Shown here in pieces: positions 1 to 9,969 of a stretch of 64,000 nucleotides of DNA. The notes beneath the pieces were generated by a model. It had not been told where the DNA came from and searched no databases. It was given only the letters and a program-made list of their open reading frames with translations. The stretch lies in NCBI GenBank assembly GCA_029531795.1, contig JAPEIS010000014.1, positions 1,984,001-2,048,000 of the forward strand, written 5' to 3'. The DNA is from Sclerotinia nivalis (taxonomy: Eukaryota > Ascomycota > Leotiomycetes > Helotiales > Sclerotiniaceae). Position 1 is the stretch's first letter. The number at the start of each line of letters is the position of its first letter. A program made the translations under genes and the position numbers.

Positions 1-1943
1 AGATCTCTGAAGTCTAAATACCTCCAGGATGTGGTAGCTCCCGCATATCCTTTTCGCCCGGAAACACTTAAGCACATCGAGGAGAACATATCACGAATAG
101 AGCGCATGTATTCTAATGTGGTAACTCAGGGAGATGTCGACATGGCAAAGAAGGAATTGCGATCACATCTACGAGAACATGTTGTTTGGGAAAGAAATAC
201 AGTCTGGAGGGAAATGATTGGTATTGAGAGAAAAGCTCAGGCTGCAAATATGGGTATCCGGAGAACTTTACTCGGTGCGGATAATGATCCATCCAAACTC
301 CGGTTACAAGGGGATGATGCCGATATTCCTGAGATGAAGGAACTGTCAACACCAGTTGGAAGAGTGAAATGTCCGAGATGGCTCTTCAGTTCGACGATGT
401 TCACATTGATTGGAATTATTACCGTCTTTATTCTACTACTGCTTATTCCAATCATGAAGAAGCCAGAGCAGCAAAATTGTTTAGCAATGCTGATATTTGT
501 CAGTTTGTTATGGGCTACTGAGGTAACAAAATCCATGAAAGTCTTAAACATCTTTTATTAACTCTTGTCCAGGTCATACCTCTATTCGTTACATCTCTCA
601 TGATTCCTTTCCTTTGTGTACTTCTTAAAGTGGTCCGCTCTGATGATAAACCTCATCATCGATTGGAAGCTCCAGCCGCGGCGAAGTATATCTTTTCTGC
701 AATGTGGACTCCAGTTATCATGTTACTACTTGGTGGATTTACAGTAGCAGCAGCATTGTCAAAATATGACATTGCTAAGAGAATTGCCACTTTCGTCCTA
801 AGCAAAGCGGGAACGAGGCCAAGAACAGTACTTATCACCAACATGTTCGTAGCAGCTTTCGCAAGTATGTGGATTAGTAATGTTGCAGCACCTGTTTTGT
901 GCTTCTCAATCATCCAAGTAAGGTTATACTTCTAATCACTGAGGTCTGTCACTAATAATACTAGCCTATGCTTCGCAATCTTCCTTCTGAATCTCAAATG
1001 TCGAAAGCAGTCATTCTTGGCATCGCACTTTCGTCTAACATTGGTGGAATGCTCTCTCCGATTGCATCTCCTCAAAATATTGTCGCCCTTCAGATTATGT
1101 CTCCACAACCAGATTGGGGAACTTGGTTCTTCATCGTCTTGCCAGTTGGTATAATTTCCATTGTCCTTATTTGGATTCTCTTACTTCTTACCTTCAAGCC
1201 TGGCCGTGGAACCACAATTGTTCCCATTCGCCCAGTCAAGGATGCATTTTCTGGTGTTCAATGGTTCATCACACTTGTCACTCTTGGCACCATCATTCTT
1301 TGGTGTGTAAGCCATCAACTTCAATGGATCTTTGGTGACATGGGTGTGGTCGCAATCATTCCAATTATTTTATTCTTCGGAACTGGTATCCTAACTAAGG
1401 AGGATTTTAATAATTTCTTATGGACGATTATAATTCTCGCTGCCGGAGGACTTTCCCTTGGTAAAGCTGTCAATTCATCGGGATTATTACATACTATTGC
1501 TGGTGAAATTACTGCGAGCGTTGAGGGTTTCAGTCTTTATAGCGTACTCGTCGTATTTTCTTGCCTTGTCTTGGTCGTTGCGACGTTCATTAGTCATACT
1601 GTCGCGGCTCTCATCATTCTCCCATTAGTTCATAGCGTAGGAGCAGGCATGGAAGAACCACATCCTAATCTTTTGGTTATGGGTGCTACATTAATGTGTA
1701 GTGCCGCTATGGGATTACCTACGAGTGGATTCCCTAATATGAGTATGTATATCCTTTTCTTTCATTCACAGCTAAAACAAATGCTAATAAATCATAGCCG
1801 CAATTATGATGGAAGATTCACAAACAGGACTAAGATACTTACAAGTGAAACATTTCATCACTCGTGGCGTACCAGCAAGTATCCTTACATGGCTAGTGGT
1901 TATTTCAGTTGGATATGGATTGATGAGGGTGGCTGGGATGTAA
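1..1943 (+). CDS. Low-affinity phosphate transporter, Pho87/90/91-like (3' part, four exons)
   Basis: Seen: the reading frame is open at base 1, so the 5' end lies outside the window. Inferred exons are <1..522, 573..917, 965..1742 and 1798..1943, giving 596 residues and a TAA stop. Introns of 50, 47 and 55 bp start GTAACA, GTAAGG and GTATGT and end in AG; intron 3 has a GCTAATA branch-like site. The N-terminal piece (HVVWERNTVWREMIGIERKA) matches the stretch that follows the SPX domain in fungal Pho90-type proteins; the SPX domain itself would lie upstream. Then come many hydrophobic segments of the divalent anion:Na+ symporter (DASS) fold, including LLWATE|VIPLFVTSLMIP across intron 1, SSNIGGMLSPIASPQN, and GLPTSGFPNMTA across intron 3. 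The end ...GYGLMRVAGM is typical of the family. Known of the family: phosphate uptake at the plasma or vacuolar membrane, with SPX sensing inositol polyphosphates. Which paralogue this is cannot be settled. Confidence 0.9.
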
Positions 1944-2435
1944 TATTTTATTTTGATTTTTATATTTTTGGATGGGACATTAGATTGTGATTGGGACGGG
2001 AATGGGAAAGGGAAAATGATCAAAATAAATGGGGAGGCAGCATTGGCAGCGATAAAGTTGGACATTTTTGAAATGTTTTATTGTAAGTAGGATAGCGAAT
2101 CACAAATTTAAATTGGTAAAATCCACATTCTTGTGCTGTCCTGATCTACATTCTCATCGTCGAAGTTTCATTCCTCAACAACAACCATGATGCCACATTT
2201 AGTACATAAAGTTTTCGTAAGGAATGCGGGAACCGAAGTTTCGTGTTTTGTGTGCGTGGGTGTTTATAGGGAGGTACTTTCCCTAAATCTCCTCTTTCTT
2301 TTTCTTTTTTCTTGCTTCGTCGACTTGGCTTGGAATTTCTACTTGATTAAATAATCGGGGTAATCAGAAAACGGTTCCTACACCACCACCAGCACCGCCG
2401 CCACACTCCTTCACACACAAACCAAAAAAACAACC
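1944..2435. other. Intergenic region with likely promoter of the secreted-protein gene
   Basis: 492 bp with no coding signal. The last 170 bp are pyrimidine-rich (CTCCTCTTTCTTTTTC near 2290), as is common just upstream of fungal start codons. The sequence just before the ATG is rich in CA (ACAAACCAAAAAAACAACC), a normal fungal translation context. A TTTATAGGG stretch near 2262 could be a TATA-like element. No regulator site is recognised. Confidence 0.4.
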
Positions 2436-3505
2436 ATGCACCTTCCCCTCCCCACTCTTGCCCTCCTCCTCCCTCTCGTCCCTCTCCTCACCCACGCCAT
2501 CGCACTCCCCAACCCTAACTCCGCGCTCGACGCCCATAATCTCACCCCCCATAAAATTCGCCATGTTTATCCGCGTCAGGGCCCCACTTCCCCAGAATCC
2601 GAAGCGGAACTAAACCCAGAAGCAGATATCGAACCACCAAGAGATGACGGATTGGTTCCTTTTGCGGGGGGTGGACCGGTCGTGGGGAAATTTGTTCAGT
2701 CGAGTTTTACGCCTGGGCCGTTGGATCATGTGGTGTCTTTTGCTAATAGTGTGGTGAGTTTTTTTTTGGGTTTGGGAGGTTTTTTTGGGGGTGAGGGAAG
2801 AGGGGGTGGGAAAGGGGGGGAGGGGTTGGGTTGGGTTTTAAGTGGGGGGGAGATGCGGAGGGAAGGGATTGAATTTTGAGTTTGATTTTGGTTTTGATTT
2901 TCTTTTGGCTGACGTTTTGTTTTTGTAAAGGAATTGAAGAAGCGCAAGGAAGGTCATACGGCTTCGAATGTGTGTATTTGTTTTATTCACTTTTCCATTT
3001 TCATCTTATTTCATTTCGTTATTTCCATTTATTTCTTTTGTCTTTCATCTCTTTCTTCTCATCCATCTCATCTCTCTCCATCTTTCCCTCTCTCCCTCTT
3101 TCCCTCTCTCCCTCTTTCCCTCTTTCCCTCTCTCCCTCTTTCCCTCTCTCCCTTTTTTCCTTTCTCCTGTTCTCTCTTTCCCTTTTTTATTCTTTCCTTT
3201 TTTTCCTTCTTTCATCTCATCTTTCTCTCTCTATCTCTTCCTCTCACATTCCTCTTTCCACCTCATTTACTTCCTCGTCACACACACACTAACCCCCCCT
3301 TTCCTCCCTCTAGGCATTCTGTCCCTACCCCGGCACAGCCTACTGCTGCAACTTCAATCCTGGAACCGGAGGTACCCTCTGTAAATGGAATGGCGATGGT
3401 CATCTATCGGGTTGTGAGTTGATTACCGGTGGCGAAAGTGTTTGTTGTAGTAAGGTGGGCTGTAAGGGTATGCAGGGCTTGAGGGAACCTATTACTACTG
3501 TTTAG
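2436..3505 (+). CDS. Small secreted cysteine-rich protein (three exons, effector- or hydrophobin-like)
   Basis: Inferred exons 2436..2753, 2931..2969 and 3314..3505 join in frame to 182 residues. Residues 1-22 (MHLPLPTLALLLPLVPLLTHA) form a clear signal peptide, so secretion is expected. Residues about 23-106 are a Pro/Glu-rich spacer without cysteine. All eight cysteines lie in the last 63 residues in the order C, CC, C, C, CC, C with spacings 7, 10, 10, 9 and 4. That order is the hydrophobin order. The 10- and 9-residue gaps are close to class II, but gaps 4 and 5 (10 and 4) are shorter than in known classes and the domain is not very hydrophobic. Introns are 177 and 344 bp; GTGAGT..AAAG and GTGTGT..CTAG are good splice ends. 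A cell-wall or host-interface role is inference. The exon structure is firm because the frame closes at TAG only with these joins. Confidence 0.75.
2970..3313 (+). repeat. Pyrimidine-only repeat in intron 2 of the secreted-protein gene
   Basis: Intron 2 is almost purely C and T on the coding strand from about 3040 to 3260, with a roughly 14-16 base unit (TCTCCCTCTTTCCC) repeated about six times. It contains no purine runs. Such tracts can form triplex DNA and can change length easily. The three overlapping reading frames across it are low-complexity Ser/Phe/Leu and are not genes. Confidence 0.8.
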
Positions 3506-3705
3506 GTGGGTGGGGAGGAGGGGGAGGGTGAGGGGGATTATGAGGCGATGGAAGAGGGATGTGATGAGGTGAGGGAGGGAGGAAAGGAGGGGAAGGGGGA
3601 AGTGAAGAGTGGAGAGGGGGGTTTATGAGGTGATATGGAGGAAGTAAAGTGGGGAATGGGAAAAAAGAGCAGTAAATGGTAGAGGTGTGAAATGAATGAT
3701 GAGGC
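3506..3705 (+). other. Purine-rich 3' flank of the secreted-protein gene
   Basis: The 150 bases after the stop are nearly all G and A on the plus strand, with several runs of four to six G (GGGGAGGAGGGGGAGGG near 3511). This is the opposite strand bias to intron 2 just upstream. G-quadruplex formation is possible. It probably includes the 3' UTR; no polyadenylation site was fixed. Confidence 0.5.
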
Positions 3706-5750
3706 GTGGGAGTGATATGGAAGAGGAGAGATCACGAGGTATCTAGACCTCTTGATATATTGGAATCGTGCTACTTTCTTTCTCTCGCAACAATATCTCA
3801 AGTTCGGGGTCTTCAAATCGAAAGTTCAAATTGTGTTGGTATTCTCTTTTTTCTTTTTCTCTTTCTCAAAAAAATTGAAATGGATGGATGGATGGATGGT
3901 TTGTTCAGGTACGCATTTTGAAATAATTGAAATATATTTACTGTTTTGAGATTTATTAAAAGTTAATGCAATTTCTTGATTTGTGAATTGAGTTTTTTTC
4001 TTGGTGGATTATTGTTGAGGGTGTGGGAGGTTAAGGATATGGTATAATATATTATATTGAAACTCAAGTAATGGAATACCTCTTGTCGTCTTGGTTACTT
4101 TCTAAGACAACATGTTACTTTACTTTAGGAATGGATGGAAGTTTTGGGAGTATTAATAGTTGATACTGAGAAGAAGGATCGTTGGGGTGATAAGGACGTG
4201 GATATATATGGGGACCTCTACGTTGTAGCGATCTTGTGAGGCTTCGATGAAAGCTTGTCTTTTGTCTCAATGATTACTCTACTTACCATCCCTCAATATC
4301 TATCACCGGAGTCTCACCTTCCAAAAGTTAGAACCCACACATGTGACGCTCACGAGAGGTTTCAAATGAATGGGTTGAAAGTGCACCTTGAATGCTTTGA
4401 TATCGCTTGACTGATCTCGAAAATTGGATTGATGTGAATTTATGTCTTTTGCTATATATGCAGCCACCAACCCAAGGCAATAAACCTTGTATTTATGACA
4501 TCGTGGGTAAGTATAATATTGGCATTCAACCTAGAGTCAAGGTGGAACCATTGGTTATAGTCCCATTGTTCAAATTGACAATGGACTTTGAAGAGGACTA
4601 TATTGTGTTAGTCTCCCATATACATTGGTATGCGGAAAGTTTAGTTTCTGAATTTGTCGGCCAAATGGTCTGTAACTAATACCAAGGCAAAAGAAAGTAA
4701 ATACTGCGAAAAGCTTAATGAATACGCTATCTAGAATCATCCAAGTAGCATTCAACCGCAATAGTTAGATTTAATAGAACCTAAATCCAACGCATTAATG
4801 AATATTCATATAGAATGGACGGCCATAATAATAAAGACACAAGGACAGTAGATTGCCAAGAACATGATATGAGTATGAGGTTGGAGCCTTGAGGAAATGA
4901 AAACATCCTGCTTTTATGAGAAGTCGATGGCCATCACGCATCTAAAGCTCTAAATCCCGTAACCTTTGGACAAAGAAACAATTCGGTAAGACTTCTTTGA
5001 GTAATCCAAATATGATTGAAAAAAATGTTTGGAATCCTGGTTGTTTTCTGAATGATAATTCCCGACTAAGCCGCTCGCTGGGAAGTGGCATGTGAAAGAC
5101 TTTGAGAATCTGCTACCTGCAACTACCATGTGCTGCCAACTTTGAAATAGGAGATGTACATGAAGTCCTCATTTTCCTGCAAGAAATTAATACCTATCCT
5201 CTTGTACGAATATGAACTTCTTCTCTCACATAATTGTACGTTCCATGTGAAAAGATCGTGGGACAAAAAGTGAACGATCCATCAACCGGAGAAATTAGAT
5301 TTTAGATTTCAGATCGTATAAATCACCAAATACAATTTAAATCTGTAGGAATCATGAGATAGTTTGGAGCTAGAAGTCTCCATTCGCAGATCTTATCAAA
5401 TTCAATGTACGAGTTACCTAGCTGTAACTTAAGTGAAATGCCAGCCTCCTCTGCCTTGACTTTACTTGTAGGGGATACTCCGCGCTCTTCCAGATCATTG
5501 TTAATCTTCGGGAAATGAAAACAAAGAATATGATGGCATAATACTTCTATGAGCTTTGTTCGCAATTGATAAAAGCCCTCTGTTGAAGTTGATCATCTTG
5601 CTAGTTCTAGTGGGATAAGGCCAAGCCCATGTTCTAGTGATTATGTAAGCAAGCCATGAGTCTAAAACAACTACACGCGACAAGCAGCTTTGTGCAACTC
5701 TCAATTTAAACCCATGATTTATGAGTGGATTAACTCGCTGGATGAATTAG
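3706..5750. other. 2-kb stretch without a convincing gene
   Basis: Base composition is ordinary and unlike the AT isochore. Reading frames are at most 90 codons (4407-4679 on plus is the longest) and none has a family signature, intron-supported extension or signal peptide. A short (TGGA)n tract lies at 3881-3899. I see no transposon remains here. Confidence 0.5.
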
Positions 5751-5779
5751 ATGAGGCATAATCGCGGCGGGGAGTCATC

Positions 5780-6720
5780 ATGTAAGGTTACCATCCTATA
5801 ATCACTGCCAGTCAACCCTCTTCCACCTCAGCTAAAACCCATCATTGCAAAATCTAGGCTGCTGTGACGCCTTCCACACATGCTGAGTGTAATGGTTTGA
5901 TTGATATCCCTTCGAAATAGGTGGATTCTTGTACTCTGGTCATCGTACGAGCGAAGCTGACACAAATCCACTCTACAGAACATATTCGGTAGCCTGGCAG
6001 TCGATGATGCCAATCATTTCTTCCTGGGTGCCAATAACAACGTTTGTGAGCCTTAGGTCTTCATGGAAAGGTAATGGAGGTTCCATGTGAAGATTAATCG
6101 TCTCGCAGTTTGTGAGTACATCCGGCATATTCTTCCGCGCCAGGGGCCGCCAGAAGTGTCCGTTTTTGCCGCAGTCTTGTCGATGTCTGTGCCCGGTTTG
6201 CTGGAGATCGGAGTAGCAACTTCAATGTAGATCTGGTTGATGAGCTCTGCAAAATTATTTTCAAGGGAGTAGTCAAGATTTCGCCGTCGCCGCTCGGTCG
6301 TCTCGCTGGGAATCTTCGAAAGTGAATGAGAAAGTAGTGATTGTCATATCGGGCATGATAGATGACTATAGGGTCCGCGAATATGCAGTTTGAAAGCTGC
6401 CTATGCAGCTCGTTGACAGTTCTTACTCGTCGGCTGAGTAGCAATGTAAAGTTTGATGCATCTGCGTGACTGGAGCATTCTTCGTGGTCTGTCTCTTCTC
6501 TTCAACATACAATTGTTCTTTGTTGACCAAAGCCACTGACCTCTCTTCAGTAATTGCACTCCAACCTTTTGCAGCCGGATGCCCGCTCCGTCCTTCGCAC
6601 TCGAAATGTTGTCACACGACCAGAGTATTCGCACCACTGTTGGTAGTGACGACAGGTGTATATTTTTTGCGCGCTGAATAGTGGCACATTCTCTTCGTCC
6701 GCAAACATGGAGCTTAATCA
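5780..6720 (-). pseudogene. Decayed phosphotransferase (APH/kinase-like) pseudogene
   Basis: On the minus strand, around 6085-5985, a frame reads HEDLRLTNVVIGTQEEMIG followed by IIDCQ. This resembles the catalytic and metal-binding block of fungal APH-family proteins (H-x-D-L-x-x-x-N then I-I-D-W-Q). The Brenner-type Asp is kept, but the Trp after the second Asp is Cys and a stop follows about eight codons later. Upstream (6720-6100) fragments of about 60-110 codons lie in different frames with no single open frame. I infer one broken gene; the family is suggested by a single block only. Alternatives are chance similarity or a gene with introns I could not place. Confidence 0.35.
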
Positions 6721-7215
6721 CCACCTAAGCTTGGGGATCTCTACTGCTTTCACTGCTTCTCCTGTTGACCCATACTCAAAAATGCTTTAAGATAAAGGCC
6801 TTCACACATTTGAGGCTACTGCAAGTCCTCTTTTCCTTTCGTTTTCTGGTAATAGGAAGGAATACAAAGGTAGTGAGGATAATTTCCGAGAGATATAGAA
6901 TAGAATACAAGGAAGAGTTGGTTATGAAAATCCTTATTGATCAATCCTTTGTCAGAAAGAACACTAAGATAGATATCTTTGAAATGGAATAGCTGGTCTG
7001 GAAGTGAATCTTATAGTTTTATATGGTTTCATTGAGATCTTTAGGGAATAGGGGAATTTACCTATCACATGTTCGCTTCGAACAATTCATTTAACTATTT
7101 AGGAAACAAACTTCTTGATTCTCACAATATCACCCTCCCACTCGGACAGAAAGCAAAATCCTACATTCTATCAATAAGAATAATTCAACTAACCAAATCT
7201 GGCGAATAATACACT
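6721..7215. other. Intergenic region upstream of the membrane-protein gene
   Basis: No gene is supported. A 75-codon frame at 6765-6992 lacks family features. The 100 bases before 7216 are A/C-rich (CAATAAGAATAATTCAACTAACC), as expected of a fungal 5' leader. Confidence 0.4.
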
Positions 7216-8028
7216 ATGGCAACAATTAAGCGAATTTGGTTGTGGACTGGTATATTTCTAGCAACCATCTACAGTAAAGTTCGCACCCACAACAAAGTTC
7301 GCATCCACAACTACACATCTCCCAAACATTCAAGATCCAGACTCGGAAAATTATTCATACTTTCTATACTTTTCCTTTTGATATTTGCAATCTTCATTCA
7401 AATAATCAACGTCATGGATGTCATCAACAGAGAAGCTCAAAATCAGCTCCCCGCAGTTGTCCTATATCTTGTTAACCACCTTCCCAATCTCACTCCAGAT
7501 AACATCACCCACATTCTGCGGGTCCTTGAGATTGTATTCCCCTTTATACCCAAGATTATATTCATTATTGCAGCTGCGATGTGTATCCGTTACTATTTCA
7601 AACATCCAGTCGCAGTCGATCGGACCAGCGAAGTTATCATGGCCATTATCAACTACTTCAACACCAACACCATGACCATTAACACCATTATCAACTACTT
7701 CAACACCAACACCATGACCATTATCAACCACTTCAACACCAACACCATGACCATTATCGACCGTCTCGGCCCTGTTCTCGTATCCCGTCCCGCACGAGGC
7801 ACAGCCATTATGTTGATATTGGTGTTTCCGATGATGATTGTAACATTGCTTTATTTTACATTTGTCGTATGCTTTTTGCAGGGACCCGAGAGAATCTGTT
7901 TGATGGTTATTGGGATTCCGTTCTTTACATACTTGTTCTGGGTGAGTGATTGGTTTATATTTTGTCATTTACGAATTGATTTTTGTACTAATTGATATGA
8001 TTAACAGTTGATTTTTGGGACGGATTAA
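7216..8028 (+). CDS. Small multi-pass membrane protein with an internal tandem repeat
   Basis: No family is recognised. Exon 1 is 7216..7941 and a 66-bp intron (GTGAGT..AACAG) leads to exon 2 at 8008..8028, giving 248 residues. Without splicing the frame would end at 7995. Hydrophobic segments sit near residues 45-67, 108-126, 195-220 and 226-242. Residues about 142-178 are three near-identical copies of the motif INYFNTNTMTI, the first with three extra residues, facing away from the hydrophobic segments. The protein is Ile/Asn/Thr-rich and basic at the N-terminus. An alternative acceptor at 8131 would give a different 14-residue tail. It lies about 1 kb from the AT isochore, so it may be a lineage-specific gene. 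Function unknown. Confidence 0.5.
7642..7755 (+). repeat. In-frame 33-bp tandem repeat within the membrane-protein gene
   Basis: Three copies of ATTATCAACTACTTCAAC followed by ACCAACACCATGACC; one copy carries an extra 9 bp (ATTAACACC). The third has CAC for TAC. The unit length is a multiple of three, so the frame is kept on both strands; the minus strand is also open here as a shadow. Confidence 0.85.
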
Positions 8029-8131
8029 ACGAATCTGTTTGATGATCATTGCGATCCCATTCTTGGTAAGTGATTGGTTTATATTTTATTATTCAGGAAT
8101 TGATTTTTGTACTAATTAATATCATCAATAG
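7886..8131 (+). repeat. Tandem duplication of an exon end plus its intron
   Basis: The segment from about 7889 (GAATCTGTTTGATGG) through the donor at 7942 to the acceptor at 8007 is repeated from about 8031 (GAATCTGTTTGATGA) through a second donor (GTAAGTG, about 8069) to a second acceptor at 8131. Both intron copies share GTGATTGGTTTATATTTT and GAATTGATTTTTGTACTAAT. The duplication supplies a spare intron and acceptor. Confidence 0.75.
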
Positions 8132-8880
8132 TGGCTTTGTTCAACACCCGATTTGTATTCGAATGGAATATAATCTTGTTTGTTCGGATGCATGAGGACA
8201 ACCTCGTCAAGTTTTGATATCATCCATGTTCTGGCATTGAAAGGGAACGATCGATTTTGGTGTAAGGAATGCGGTTTGCTTGATCGGGACGAATGGAGTT
8301 TTATATGGTGGTTATGGAGAGGAAGGGGGGGGAGTGGGGACGAATATTTTGAGGGATCTCAAAAGTGATATGGGGTTCAGATAAATAAGGTTAAATAACG
8401 AAATAATGAAATGGAGAATATGCAAATCATATCAAGGATTTGATGCAATACATATTCAGTGTGAGATTTCCAGTGGCGGTGGGCTACAAAAGGCTTAAAT
8501 GCTGCCTCCTTTCAAGATTCCTTACTTGGCAGAGTCAGCAAGATAATATAGCACGCTGAATCATTCAAGGAATCTGACATCCAAATACCCCACGCACTCG
8601 AGCCTAAGTAAATTCTCTTGTTTGACATCCCTTATGTTTTCAAGAATATTTTCTCCCTCAATGCATACATTTCTTAGAATGTCTAATCATTACGGAACCA
8701 ATATATCATAAGTACTTTAGATCATAGTATGAGTTAAAACTTTCGAATAAGTTGTTACACGAACTCAAATCGAAGATAGTGTATAATATTTAGAAAGTTA
8801 CAATACTCTTATATGTTCCGGGCCTTTGCGCAAATTTAGGATTCCGAAATCAATTTATTACCGTACTAATCAAAAGGCCA
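8132..8880. other. Spacer between the last gene and the AT isochore
   Basis: No gene is supported; the 62-codon frame at 8180-8368 has no recognisable feature. Composition becomes steadily more A+T-rich after about 8640. Confidence 0.4.
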
Positions 8881-9965
8881 GTAATATAATCCAAAAAGGT
8901 TTATAAAACCATTTCGAGTTTTTTTGCTTTATAAGATATCTTTATATTTTTCGTATTTATATATACTTTTTGTTCTTTTGTATATTATATTGAATTTGAT
9001 CTGTTTCGATTTGTATATTTTTTATAGATTGCAATAGATTATTTTGCAAATACTCTAAATTGATTTAGGATATATTCTATTTTATCAATTGTTTTATTTT
9101 CTTTAAAGAATTTGCATTTTTGAGTTATTATTATATTTAAAGGGTAGGGTTTACTAGATTCTATATTCAATTATGAATTAAAACTGTAATTTGTAAAGAA
9201 TAACGAATAGTTTATTGTTTCAGAAATCAAGTTATTTGAAGCAAATTCTATTAGAAGTAATTGCTTCATTTAATTATCCTAATGAAAGTTTATGAATATA
9301 TACAAATATTGTTTTAGAATTGAATTGATCTGTTCTGTTTGATTATCTATCTGCGGATGAAATATTGAATTGTATTTAAGAACTATTTTTAATCGCTCAG
9401 AAAGTTATATTTAGAATCTTGATACGAATTGTGCTCTTTGATCTGAAATGATATTTTCTAATAGATTATATAATATATAAACACGATTGATAAAAGTATT
9501 AATCAATTTTTTTGTTGTTAGAGATTTTGTATTTATAAAGTGTTTCATTTTTGTTAATTTATAAACAACTATTAATATATATTTGTATATTGAATCGTAA
9601 TGTTTATAGTCTAGCAAAGATGTAATATAATCGATTAAAATATCTGATTATGATCGGAAAGGAACAGATAACGGTTTCAGGAATCTTGAGGGAAATGATT
9701 TTGGGGATTTTGTTCAAATATAGAGTTTATAAGTTTGAATATAAATATCTATTTCTTGATATATCTGTAACTATCAATAGCTTCTGGAAATCAAATCAAT
9801 AGTTTTTGTACGATCAAAGTGGTCAACAAAACTTGACGAATGTATTCTGTATAAAATTTGTATCTTCAATTCATCATCAAACGGAATCTATAGTTTTTTA
9901 TAATAGTAGATTTTATTATTGTAAATATAATAATCCTGTATAGTTATTTATAGGACTTTCCTGAA
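8881..9965 (-). mobile_element. Ty3/gypsy fragment, integrase and C-terminal region (G/H family)
   Basis: Read on the minus strand, 9617-9411 encodes an integrase core piece with DHYDS-like start (YKHYDSIYKYILIVVYKLTK) and NIISDQRAQFVSRF, the second catalytic Asp block. The same peptide pattern occurs in gypsy H (63400-63590). Sequence to 8900 matches the integrase C-terminal part of gypsy G and G'. No LTR is visible, and the fragment ends abruptly against copia D near 9970. Stops at RIP-type positions show it is dead. Confidence 0.75.
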
Positions 9966-9969
9966 TTCT

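Noticed and set aside
237..913. Minus-strand frames of 79-104 codons inside the phosphate transporter
   Set aside because: Complement of a well-supported coding region with introns.
2876..3422. Three overlapping plus-strand frames of 138-162 codons
   Set aside because: They are made of the pyrimidine repeat in intron 2 and are low-complexity Ser/Phe/Leu; splicing gives a better protein.
2436..3505. Firm call as a class I or II hydrophobin
   Set aside because: The Cys order fits, but the last gaps are too short and the domain is not hydrophobic enough; kept as a candidate only.
7462..7968. 168-codon minus-strand frame with repeated GHGVGVEVVDN
   Set aside because: Mirror of the in-frame repeat in the plus-strand gene; the plus frame has membrane segments, a proper start and an intron.
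8180..8368. 62-codon frame as a small gene
   Set aside because: No signal peptide, no conserved pattern, and it ends in a low-complexity G-rich tract.
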